In this document: in pieces, positions 22,991 to 33,114 of the stretch
How the letters are laid out: each line of letters begins with the position of its first letter
Position numbering within the stretch: position 1 is the stretch's first letter
Assembly (NCBI GenBank): GCA_000499405.2
Contig: HG738138.1
Coordinates: forward strand, 11,835,208-11,899,207
DNA: 64,000 nt
Direction: 5' to 3'
DNA from: Onchocerca volvulus
Lineage: Eukaryota; Nematoda; Chromadorea; Rhabditida; Onchocercidae
Program-made: the position numbers and the translations under genes
Notes under the pieces: generated by a model
The model's input: only the letters and a program-made list of their open reading frames with translations
Databases searched by the model: none
What the model was told of the DNA's origin: nothing

Positions 22991-23640
22991 TCATCGACGT
23001 CGATTGCGCCTGCGGAATTTGTGGCGGCAGGACTTTTGGTTGCGGATTCTGTGGTGGCAGTAACTAACATCCGCGGCTGCGGATCCTGAAGCAACAATAC
23101 CTGCACATGCAAATTCTGTGGCGGCAATACGTGCGGCTGCGGAATTAGTGGTAGCAGTATTTGCGGCTGCGAAACCTGTGGCGGTACCACTTGCGACTGA
23201 GGAACCTGCAACGGCAGTACCTGCGACTGCAGAATCTCTGATGACAGTGCGTGCAGTAGATAAATCCGTGATGGCAACATTTGTGGCGACATAATCTGCA
23301 GTGGTAACATCGGTGTCGACAATGTCTGCTGGAGAAATGCTCGCAGCGACATCACCTGTGGCGGCAATGCCTGCGATGATAGCATCTGAGAATGCAGTAT
23401 CTGCGGCGATGGCATATGTGGCAGTAATATTTGTGATTGTTGTAACTGTGGTAGCAAAATTTTTGGTGTCGTTATCTAAAGTGAAAACATTTGTAGCGAT
23501 GGCATCGGATAAAAATGGAATCTGTTGCGAAAATATTTGCGGTAGTGATACCTGCAGTGTCACTGTTTGTGGCGATGCCTGTGTTGGAAATAGATTTGGC
23601 GACGTATCCAAGAACGAAAAGTTGCTCAGGTTGTTCAGGA
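22991..23640 (-). repeat. degenerate coding minisatellite in the last exon
   Basis: Recurrent units built on GCNGCNNC and CTGTGGCGG-like blocks with an approximate 24-36-nt spacing encode the Ala/Thr repeat. The GC content is far above the surroundings, and stop codons are missing in several frames on both strands. Confidence 0.7.
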
Positions 23641-26600
23641 CGCCATTCACGACCAGATCGCTTGGCTATAAATACGGAACAGATTATAGTTAATTTGCCA
23701 AAAGTTCAGAAATTATGTGAAAAAAGTTCACTGTCATGATATATCAAGCTTAAAACATTCTGCTAATAATCAAATATCGACTTGCCGAAAAGAACAGAAA
23801 ATATTTCTAATGACCCGATTCACTTACGGTTATGCTTTCGATGGTAATCAAGATTTCATTTTGCTTGGAGATCCATAAAATTACAAAACACAATTCGTGA
23901 ATTCGAGGGAGAATGGTAAAGAATGACTGAACAAGCAGAGAAATTATTTGTTTCATAGATACCTGGCTCTTACAAGTCAACGTAATTCTGCTTATTTCGA
24001 TTTTGAGCAATGAAAAAGTCATTCATCAGAATAAAACAAAACTGTAAAACGGGAACTTACATTTTCATATGGTTGCATCAGATTCGACTCATTATGAGCT
24101 GCAAAGAATGGTGAATCGAAGATGTAGTTATTCTCGAACTGAGGTCCAATTGAGTTGCCATCATCTGATGGTGAAATAGGTTTCCATATATCGTAATCTG
24201 TAATTTGCCGAAAAGACAGAAAAGTGTTCGTAATTTTATTGATTTAAATGAAATATTTCATGCTATTGCTTTAGGTTTCAAATAAATCAGTCATGAAAAT
24301 AAATAAACATAGCTTGAGGAGGAAACGAAATAATCATTGCTTTTTTGATCATTATTCAGGACAACTTTTTTTGTTCTTGTTAAAAGAAAAATCTTAAATG
24401 TTTTGAAATAATCATATAATTTCATGCTCTTTTCTTGAACTTTTATATTAACCTTTTATTTTCTCACCATTTATAAATGCAGCTGATGTGTTATTATTAT
24501 TTACAGAAGCTGTGTAGGACCAGATATAATCAAATTGGCGAAATTCATTGTACATTGGATATTCGACACTTTCAACATGCTGTAAATGGTTCCAGTTGAG
24601 ATATGAGCATACATGAAAAGAAATTTTTCAGAAAATTAAAAAAGTGTTGCTTGAACTTGTAGTTTCCTGACTTAATGCCTTCAAAGGCAACTATTCACAA
24701 CAAAAATTCTTTTTCTTTAAATTTGGAGACATTTTTTCCCAATTCTGCAAGAAACGCTTTTTATTGAATTCTTGAAGTACACCGATTACCGATTTAACAT
24801 TGTCCGCGGAAGAGACATTATCACTTTGAAAAGAATGATTTGTCGATTCAGTTGCTGATGCCGACGGAACGTTGGCAGCACACTGATCAGGTGTAGTGAA
24901 GCTGCGTGATGGATTTGAAAACATGGATAGCGACGAGTTATCAATACCAGAACTTGGGTCAGAATGATCTGATTTGCTATATGTCACAGAAGATAGATTT
25001 GTGAAATTTGTCACCGGATACTAAGAAAAAAAGTGCGAAAGTAATGAGTAATTATAATTGCGTTTGATACTTCAAATCTTTTTTCATTCTTCCATCATCG
25101 TATGAAAACAAAGCCTGATAACACGAGAGATGAAAGTTCTAGCACTGAAACATACCGCTGGATCGTGGCTGCTAACTGTATTTGGTAATGTTGATGCGGA
25201 GGGTATCATGATAGTGTCCTGATCATCCAAAGCAGTTACGTCAGCTAAAAATGTCACAATTTTTTTTCTTTTTTTTGAAAGCGTTAACTTCCACGCATGC
25301 AGCAACCGATTATCATTGTTACATGATGCACGTGTGAGAATTTCAGTTTACGAAGCATAAAAGTTCCAATTACAAAACATAGTTCTCTATTAATGAAGTA
25401 TGGGCTTCCGATTACGAAATGCGGAACTTTCATTTGTGTAATAAAAGATTTCCAGTTAGGAATTATAAGGTCTCCAGTCATGAATATGAAGCTTTCAACC
25501 ATGAAGCATTGGGCTTCCAGTTATGAAATACTAAAGTATAATCCAGAAATAAATTAGTTGATTTCAGTCTTTAATTTTTATGCACTACTCGGTCCTCTGG
25601 ATGTGAGAGGATATCCATCCGTATGTTTAAATATTTAAAAAACAGCCAGTATTACTACCCTCAATCATTACATAAAATTTGTAGTTTGAGAAAATTATCA
25701 GGAAAATTATCACAAAATTGTCTCTATAGTATGTCATCATGTCTCTCTTCTGCAATACTTTTGTTCATTGAGTAACAAAACGATGACAAATCTCTGCAGC
25801 CGTTACACTTACAATGTTCACTTTCCGAATTCGTAAGCTGAAGAGCCATTGAAAAATTATCTAAAATTTCAAACAAGTTAGTGAGATACTTTAGAAAATG
25901 AACTTAGAATGATTTAAATAGCACAGATTGTTTCAAGGAATGACAAATAAAACTTCATGACGTGTAAATTTCAAATATTGAATCTTTTCACAAAATTCAT
26001 AACACATTATGAAATATAACACGGTTCTTTTTCCGTATCCATATTTCATTGAATTTCTTCATTAATTAATTATAACAATCTACCCAGTAGCAGGGCAGCA
26101 ATAGCTTTATCTATTGCATTTCGGTGCATTATGGCCAGATATATTACATTAAAGTGAATTTGATGCATACCTTCGGGATCCAGTCCTGGACGGTACATAC
26201 CAAAACGTATACTAGCAAACGTTCGCCTCATGAAGGCATCAGTGTACGATGAATTATGGCGAAACAGAATTGATGGAATCTGTACATAGCAGTTATGATT
26301 TCAAAATATTAAAACGAAAAAAGATTGCATTTGAGTTATATAATATAAAAACTATACCTTGAATATGTCGACAATACCACTAACAACCAAGTCGTAAATG
26401 GGTATCTCAACAGAGCTAACCAAATAGAGTGGAATGCAACGTTCCGGATTCACTTCCAAGTTTCTCACACGTCCAGACAAGTGGGCTACAAATCCAAGTA
26501 AAAATTCCTACGATTATAGGAATTATCGACTGGTAATCTTTGCTTCACAACTGTTTATTCTGTTCTCATAAGAGTTACGGTGAAACAGTGCTATTTTAAA

Positions 26601-28628
26601 ATTTAAATATCTTACGATGACAAATTAGTTCAAAAAATGAACTAAAATGCGAAAATGTTAAATTTTAAGAAGACTGAGTGAAAATTTCTCATGTTGTATA
26701 ACGGCAAAAGCAGGAATAACCGTTTATGATTACAATACAAAGGAATAAATTGAAAAATATGAGGATACAATCAAAAATAAGCTCACCGGATGGCTCCTGC
26801 ATGGGATTCAATATATTGAGTATATTTCCATCGTAATATCTTGCAGCACCAATGGGATTTGGAACGTAATAACGGTCTTCGTTAACTTCGCCACGCCAAA
26901 TGATTATAAGTGATGAATATCCCGAGATGCGGCAAGTTACTTCACCGGGATTGCAATATACAACAATGTTTGCTGAAGAAATGATTGCAAAACATAAATT
27001 TATTTTATGGAATTTTTTGACATAATTTGGCTAAAGTTTTGGGAAATAAAATCCTGATAATGCGCAAACATGGAAAGCAATCGAGAAGGTCATCGATATT
27101 GATGCGCAGATTTGTCGCGACCACATGAAGCACATTATCCAAATTGTCATATGTTCTAACTGCTACAACACGTTCATTTTGCGCTATAAATCAAGATATT
27201 TTTATAGATTCTTGAAAGACAGGTGATGAAATGGTATTTGAGATACTTCAGGATCGATCCTTCTTACTATTCAAATCTGCAATCGTGAAACAAACAATAT
27301 CTTAGGAGTTTTCGATAATTTTACTCAACACCTATTGTATTGTGCTTACATAGTGTTAAACTGTACAAACTGTGTTAAAATTCTGCAGATTCGAATCTCC
27401 GTCCGTGGTATCGAAGTCATTTAACTAATTTCCTTTTCCTCATTTCAATAATCCCGTTAATAGCAACAATTATTGTCAAGATTTTGCTGATGTATTCATT
27501 ACCATATCTTGGGTCATAAGGGCGCCAATTTTGATAAAATAGTGTTAACAAATGATTTGCGTAACTTGCCATGCACAAGGAGATCTGAAAGAAAAAAGAG
27601 CATTTTTATAAGAAAGAAGATTTGGTTGATAATCCAGAATATTCTCTTTCTTTCTGAAAAATAAAAATCTTGTAAGATTGTTAATATTAATTTCATCATG
27701 CATAAAAGATATTTACCCGACGTCTTAGAATACGATGATACATGTAAATAGCCAAGAAATTCACCATTTCCTTGATTTCCGTATACATTTTGTAGATGAA
27801 ATGGCGAAATTAGAGGTAAGATCTGCAAAAAATCGTAGAAAAAGCTTCGAATAATCCTTGAATTACACAATCCTTCAACCGCAACACTGAATTCGTCTTA
27901 ACCCTGGAATCTACGTTACACTCGTATACAAGAAACAACCAAGAGTACACTGCACGTTAGGTACAAAAGCAACCAATAACTTTGCAGGAAAAAGGCTGCA
28001 ATTTATATTTGCAAAAATTTGCATACAACCTGCTTAAATTTGCGTACAACATACATTCGAGAAAATTCTTTATCTCAAATTATCCGAGGACATTCTTCAG
28101 CTTCCTGAAGTAGGCTTGCGTAAAAAAGTTACTTAAAAGGGTAACAAAAGTTTGTCTGCAAAAAGTTTCTTGAAGCAGGACTACGTAAAAAATTATCCAG
28201 AAAAGCACTCAAAAGTTTGTCTGAAGTAAGTTTATAAGTTGTCTAAAAAGGTGAAAGAGTTATCTGAAAAGGTAATCGAAAGTTTGCTTGCAAACAGTTG
28301 TTGAAGCAGGAATACGTGAAAAGTTTTCCAAAAAAGCAGTCAAAAGCATACCAAAAGTTTATCTAAAGCAGGTTACGTGAAAATTTACCTGTTTAAAGAA
28401 GTTTTTTTGAGCAATGATGTTTGTCACACAGTGATTTGTCCTTAACTTTAGAAAATTCAGAAAAATTACTTCATGAAGGAAGTTGTTCTCGTCATGCAAT
28501 GCTACCTGCGACTTTCGTACATGTAAACCATTGCTTTCTGAATTATTCCGAATCGACGGATTAGAATCTCGAAGAGATGTTTCGGTGCAACCACTAACAT
28601 CGATAAAAATTACGAAAACAAATAGCAT
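22991..28628 (-). CDS. predicted secreted protein with Ala/Thr-rich C-terminal repeat (family not recognised)
   Basis: Thirteen exons in transcript order: 28628-28389, 27822-27742, 27584-27503, 27183-27070, 26972-26787, 26485-26358, 26279-26171, 25860-25813, 25244-25156, 25020-24790, 24579-24468, 24197-24061 and 23665-22991. Phases agree throughout; total 2,232 nt, 743 aa. The start MLFVFVIFIDVSGC looks like a signal peptide. Residues about 80-330 form the most ordered part, with Cys, Trp and Pro in YCNPGEVTCRISGYSS, IIIWRGEVNEDRYYV and LEVNPERCIPLYLV. A Ser/Thr/Asn-rich region follows (about 330-520, with many N-x-S/T sites). The last 224 residues are an Ala/Thr/Val/Ile repeat ending in a basic tail (RRRNRRR-like). 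The overall shape suggests an extracellular or surface, possibly glycosylated, protein. The donor of exon 2 is uncertain: the obvious site at 27717 breaks the frame, while 27742 keeps it. Confidence 0.75.
25330..25545. repeat. degenerate tandem repeat in an intron
   Basis: Variants of ttccagttatgaaatatgg recur about every 27-30 nt in the intron between the exons at 25813 and 25244. Confidence 0.6.
28040..28386. repeat. degenerate tandem repeat in intron 1 of the secreted-protein gene
   Basis: Blocks such as ttgaagcaggactacgtaaa and agaaaagcactcaaaagttt recur with a spacing of about 130 nt and with shorter sub-repeats. Confidence 0.6.
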
Positions 28629-29247
28629 TTCAATGAACCTTGATTATGAACCTGCCGAGCAATCGGAAGCTAAAACAGGAAAAGAAGAGCTAACAGAATC
28701 AGTAGAGAATCAAATGACAGGAAAATCTGAAATAGAAACTGCCAACAGCAATTACTGCAATATAACACACATTCCGTATTCGTTACTTTCATGTATTAAA
28801 ATGTTGCATTTTCGTCGTTAATCCATCCTTAGTTCACATATAACTTTCTTTCTATCGTCAATTCATCAATTCGTGATTAGAGGTCATGTCGAACAAGGTT
28901 ATTGAAGAATTTCAGAAATCTAAGTAGTGGACAAAGTGTCGGTTAATAATTATTGTGCTAACAAACCACTATATTGCTTATTCCTCGATTGTTTGATTTT
29001 GAATAATTTGCTGCAAATTAAACATTTTGTTGTATATGCAACGTCATATCATTGTTATCAAAGTAATGATATGACGAAGATATTCGCATGATATGCATGG
29101 CATATACTTCTGTCACCATTTTTTAGTAATATAACCAGCAACAGTAAACAAATCATTTCATTTACTTCATGATTAAACTAAAGTGTTAACAATCTAACTA
29201 AAAATTTAAAGCGATTTAATGGCAAATTAATTTAAATTGTGGCAGTA

Positions 29248-29394
29248 ATTGAAATCATTTCCAATATCCGAAATCATTTGCAACTTCGAATTTTCGCGGA
29301 ACAACATTTCTATTGTATCATAAATTTTTGGATAACTTCTACCACAGCACAGTACTGCATTCATGCTTATCCGAGCTTATCCAAATAGAAAATT
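29248..29394 (+). repeat. dispersed repeat, copy 2
   Basis: Partner of the copy at 21597-21740. A short related block (cattcatgcttatccaaata) also occurs at about 41890. Confidence 0.6.
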
Positions 29395-31149
29395 CTTCTA
29401 AATAAAAATCTTTATTTTTTTAGACGATAGTTATCAATTTACACACTTCAATCTTTAGATACTTTTTTCTTTCTTTTAAAAGATTTTTAGATACTATTCG
29501 TTTCTCCTAACGAATTTCATCCCAAGTATAGAAACCTGTCATAATTTTGCAACATTTATAAGGGAATGTAAAGAAAGATGCCTTTTACACTATATATTTG
29601 ATTGGTTAAATTCAAATGTTTCGAATAACCGGTACTTCTATTAGAAATCAGAAATTTGTTTAAACGAGGCCACAATTTCAATGAAAATTACTTCCTACTG
29701 AATATCAAGTAGTTTGAATCAATTCTTCAATCTATCCTACTTTATTTTAAATATCATATCAGTAAAAGCATTGGAATGATATTAAATACTTCGAAAGAAT
29801 TGTCTTATTACATCGATACGTTTTTTTTTTTTTCGGCAAGAAGGCAATAGTCTGTTTCATTTAACGATAACTGACTTATTTCAGGTATGACGAACTATCG
29901 GCATCAACTTTTTCTCGTCATGAAGAGATCTAAGATATTACAGTATGTACGCACTGCAGGAATTAGGATTTTAGAAAAAAAGTCTGCTGCAATGACTGAA
30001 GAACGAAACTAAAGCGACAATATACATTCAGACATTTGTCGGACATTGTTTGACATTTTTCGTCAAACATTTGAAGTTTTTTTTTTTTTTTTGCTTTTTT
30101 TTGGTTTTCCAAAAGATCATTTACAGAAATATGGAATTGAAGATTAAATTTATAAAAAACGTTTTGCGTTCGAGAAGTGAAAAAAAAAAGAACAATTTTA
30201 AATTCTGATAATTAAGATTAACAGTGATGTTTCTCTCCGAAGATTAATGGTATGTTGCTTAAATCTCAAAATTATGACTCACTAATTTTGAAAATTAAGA
30301 AGTGCTTGCATTATTTCCTGTCACACATTCGAAATGATTAGATTTAGATAAACGTCAAACACTATCATCTGTTTCTAAATCTGTTAATTTGTATGATCAA
30401 AATTGTTCTCATCACGACTGTGAGTAAAAATGAAGTTAAAGTTCAAGCAAAAAATTATTGGAATAGATGATTGGAAGGAACCAAAAACTGTAATTTTCAC
30501 CATTTAATTCTCAAATTTCATAAATTCTCGAAAAAATGTTTTTTTTTTGTGCCCAAAATCTTAAAAATTAATTTTATCACTTTATCGACATTTTTAATTT
30601 CACTGAAATTTAAATCGAAATTTTTTCCAGTAGCACTTTTATTTCTTCTCCTGATAGTGTCGATGCAATTACAATAAGCTTGCATGCATAAGCTTTTTCC
30701 ATTTTATTGATTGACATGATAAAACGATTATCAGAGAATATTACTAGTTGAATTGATCGCTAAATTATCCTTTTCTGCCCTTTAAGGAAAAATTGGGCAG
30801 GAATTTGAGAATTGTAATCATTTGGTAAGGATTTGATGAGATGTTGATTTAACATTTATCTCAACCGAATTAAAGCTAATCTTTTACAGTCCTTTCGGAA
30901 ACAAAGACAGCTAAGTTAACAAAGAATCTGTTTAGCATTTTACAACAATTTAACTACTGAATATAAGCTTAGTTCTTGCTCACAATATTTTAAGCTTTAA
31001 ATTTAAACGAAGAATTTAAATATGAATTGAATAAATGATTCACTGCTTCAGATATCGAAACATTGACTTTATGTTCTGTGTTTGACTGAAAAATATTCTT
31101 ATAGCAAAAATTTTTACAATAAAAAATACTTCGATTATTTCAACACAAT

Positions 31150-31870
31150 TATATCAAAAAAATGTTTCGGTTATTTCGACATTCCCGACCGGGAGAAATT
31201 GGGATATTCAACGGGAAGAATTTGGTGAATTTAGCGAAAAGTACTTTGTTTCTTTAATTTAGCTTGATGGATATTTTTTGTGCTTTTTTGGCTTGTATAA
31301 TTTCCATGGAAATTATCTATAATTTCTCCTTGATTTGATGTTTTAATACATGATTAATTCATTCTTTTTTTGTCCATCGTACAAAAAAAGAATGAATTAA
31401 ATCATTTTTCATTTTAATAGCAATTAATATAATTGCCACTGTAAAATTATTTATATCAATAATGACAGTCTCCGATGTGTCGCAAATTTTGTTAATTCTT
31501 TCCGTATTAATTCTGTAGCCTTTCCAAAATTCATTTTCTAGTTGCTCTGCTAATTCTTTTCCTTGGTGAGTTATGTCTTCCCAGGGAAATTCCCTCCTTT
31601 GTTGGTTAGGCATTGGATTGATTGTTTCTCGCTTCTGTCTTTGAAGATGAACTCGTTTAATTTATTCACTGTTTATTTATTTACATTTTTTCACTTTTAT
31701 TTGTTTGTATTTTTTATTTATTATTTACTTTATTTTTACATTATTGTTTGATTTATTTACTCTACAGTTTCCTTTCGGTTTGTAATTAAATCATTCTCAA
31801 CAGCTGTTATTTTAGCTTAATCACGTATCAAGCTTATTGGTTAGCTGACTTTTGATTCATCGAGATGAAG
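31150..31870 (-). mobile_element. Pao-related internal fragment
   Basis: Two blocks match the region beside LTR-A: tttcgacattccc near 31178 (compare 9291) and tttgtaattaaatcattctc near 31779 (compare 9514). They have the same orientation as the first element. Between them is an 84-codon minus-strand frame (31613-31359) with no known domain. Confidence 0.5.
31351..31404. repeat. near-perfect hairpin
   Basis: The arm aattcattctttttttgt (31356-31373) is exactly complementary to 31381-31398 across a 7-nt loop. Pairing extends outward by two more base pairs, then, after one bulged base, three more. Confidence 0.9.
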
Positions 31871-31920
31871 CAATACAGCATCTTTCTCTTCCAGTTTAAG
31901 CAGTGTAATGTATTGAACTA

Positions 31921-32499
31921 ATTTTAAAACCGAAATAATTTTAGCGTAAGTATATTCAAATAATCAAAACATTGTACTGCAAAAATATTCCCCACATGAT
32001 TCATCGCTCAAGATGAATATAAATGAGTGTTATCATATCTAATGTAATTCTCATTTTTGTTTGCGATTACCCAGCTTTATCTTCAATAATAAATACCGGG
32101 AACTAATTTATTGCAAATGCTTCCGGTCTTATAACCTAACCTATGTGGGATGATGGAAATATGACAAAAAACTCCCACTATAAAAAGGATTACTATCAGC
32201 ATGAGAAAAGGAATTTCGGATCAGAACTGATTTGGGTAATGCGGCGGGCGATACTCCTTCAGTTCTCATCCAACATACCCCCATTATTAACCAATCTCTC
32301 AGAAAATATCCCTACTATTTTTCCAACAAATATTCGGGCTATGAACAATCGAGAAGGGAACTCTATACCACAGCTGTCGAGCGATAATTTTAATCAACTA
32401 TGTTAATCGATTTGAAATCGGTAAACTCTCCATCAAAGGTATTATTCTTTGAATAATTATTGTCTATAAAACTACTCAAGAAAAATATTTTTCACAACA
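31921..32499 (+). mobile_element. LTR-C, solo or truncated Pao-type LTR in opposite orientation
   Basis: The reverse complement matches LTR-A almost completely, including the ends (sense end TTCACAACA) and the TATA box at 32179-32188. No matching internal region or partner LTR in this orientation was seen, so it is probably a solo LTR or a truncated copy. Confidence 0.8.
32179..32188 (+). promoter_or_regulatory. TATA box of LTR-C
   Basis: TATAAAAAGG within the LTR. It points rightward toward the 3' end of the channel gene, antisense to it. Function is inferred. Confidence 0.45.
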
Positions 32500-32989
32500 G
32501 TAGATAAAGGTTCTTTTTTTTGTTTCTTTTTTCTGCATAAAGTATAATTAAGGCATATTCGAACTCGCAAAATCATCTTTTGATCTTTTTCGTGAAATTT
32601 TTGAATTCTAAAATTGCGTAGAACGATAGAAAGTTAGAAAATTATGAGAATTAATTATGGAAAGACAATAAAATAAAATTGATACGCATTTCAAATTTTA
32701 AATGTAGAAAAGAAAGTTTGTATAAGTATATTTATATGAAATAAATAAAACTCAAAACTCACTTTTATCAAATAATGTCATTTGAAGTCTTCCTTCAGAT
32801 TTCTTCCATAGACCGATCAATTTTTTAGTTTCATTGATATTTTTTGATATTACCAATAGTTCGATGAAATACAAATATTCCAGTAGTCTATGAATTTCCA
32901 ATCAATGAATGGTTATCTAATTTTAATTATAAGTATGGACAGTGGTATAATAAATGAATATGCAAATTAATCTGAAGTTTTAAAATCAT

Positions 32990-32995
32990 TTTATT
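32990..32995 (-). promoter_or_regulatory. candidate poly(A) signal of the Cys-loop channel gene
   Basis: Minus-strand AATAAA about 120 nt beyond the stop codon at 33115-33117. Confidence 0.55.
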
Positions 32996-33114
32996 TTGTT
33001 CAAAGCGCAAAAACCGTATAAAATATTTGAAATTAAGGCAATTGCATCATGATTCATTGATATATATTTATCAACGGAATATTTTTTGAAGAATGATAAT
33101 AAAATCATTTTCAC

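Larger units (their letters stand above)
28629..33114. other. intergenic region with retroelement fragments
   Basis: No host gene was recognised. It holds the second dispersed repeat copy (29248-29394), a Pao-related internal fragment (about 31150-31870) with a strong hairpin, LTR-C (about 31921-32499) and the 3' UTR of the channel gene at the right edge. The rest is AT-rich sequence with poly(T) runs. Confidence 0.7.

Noticed and set aside
22969..23457. Minus-strand Pro/Gln/Leu frame over the same repeat
   Set aside because: Reached only by a wrong phase at the acceptor before 23665; kept only as a possible slip product in the findings.
23301..23693. Plus-strand open frame over the repeat exon
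   Set aside because: Shadow of the GC-rich minisatellite. The minus-strand Ala/Thr frame is fixed by splice phase from twelve upstream exons.
27380..27420. attcgaatct box resembling a tRNA B box
   Set aside because: No matching A box, acceptor stem or anticodon arm could be folded around it.
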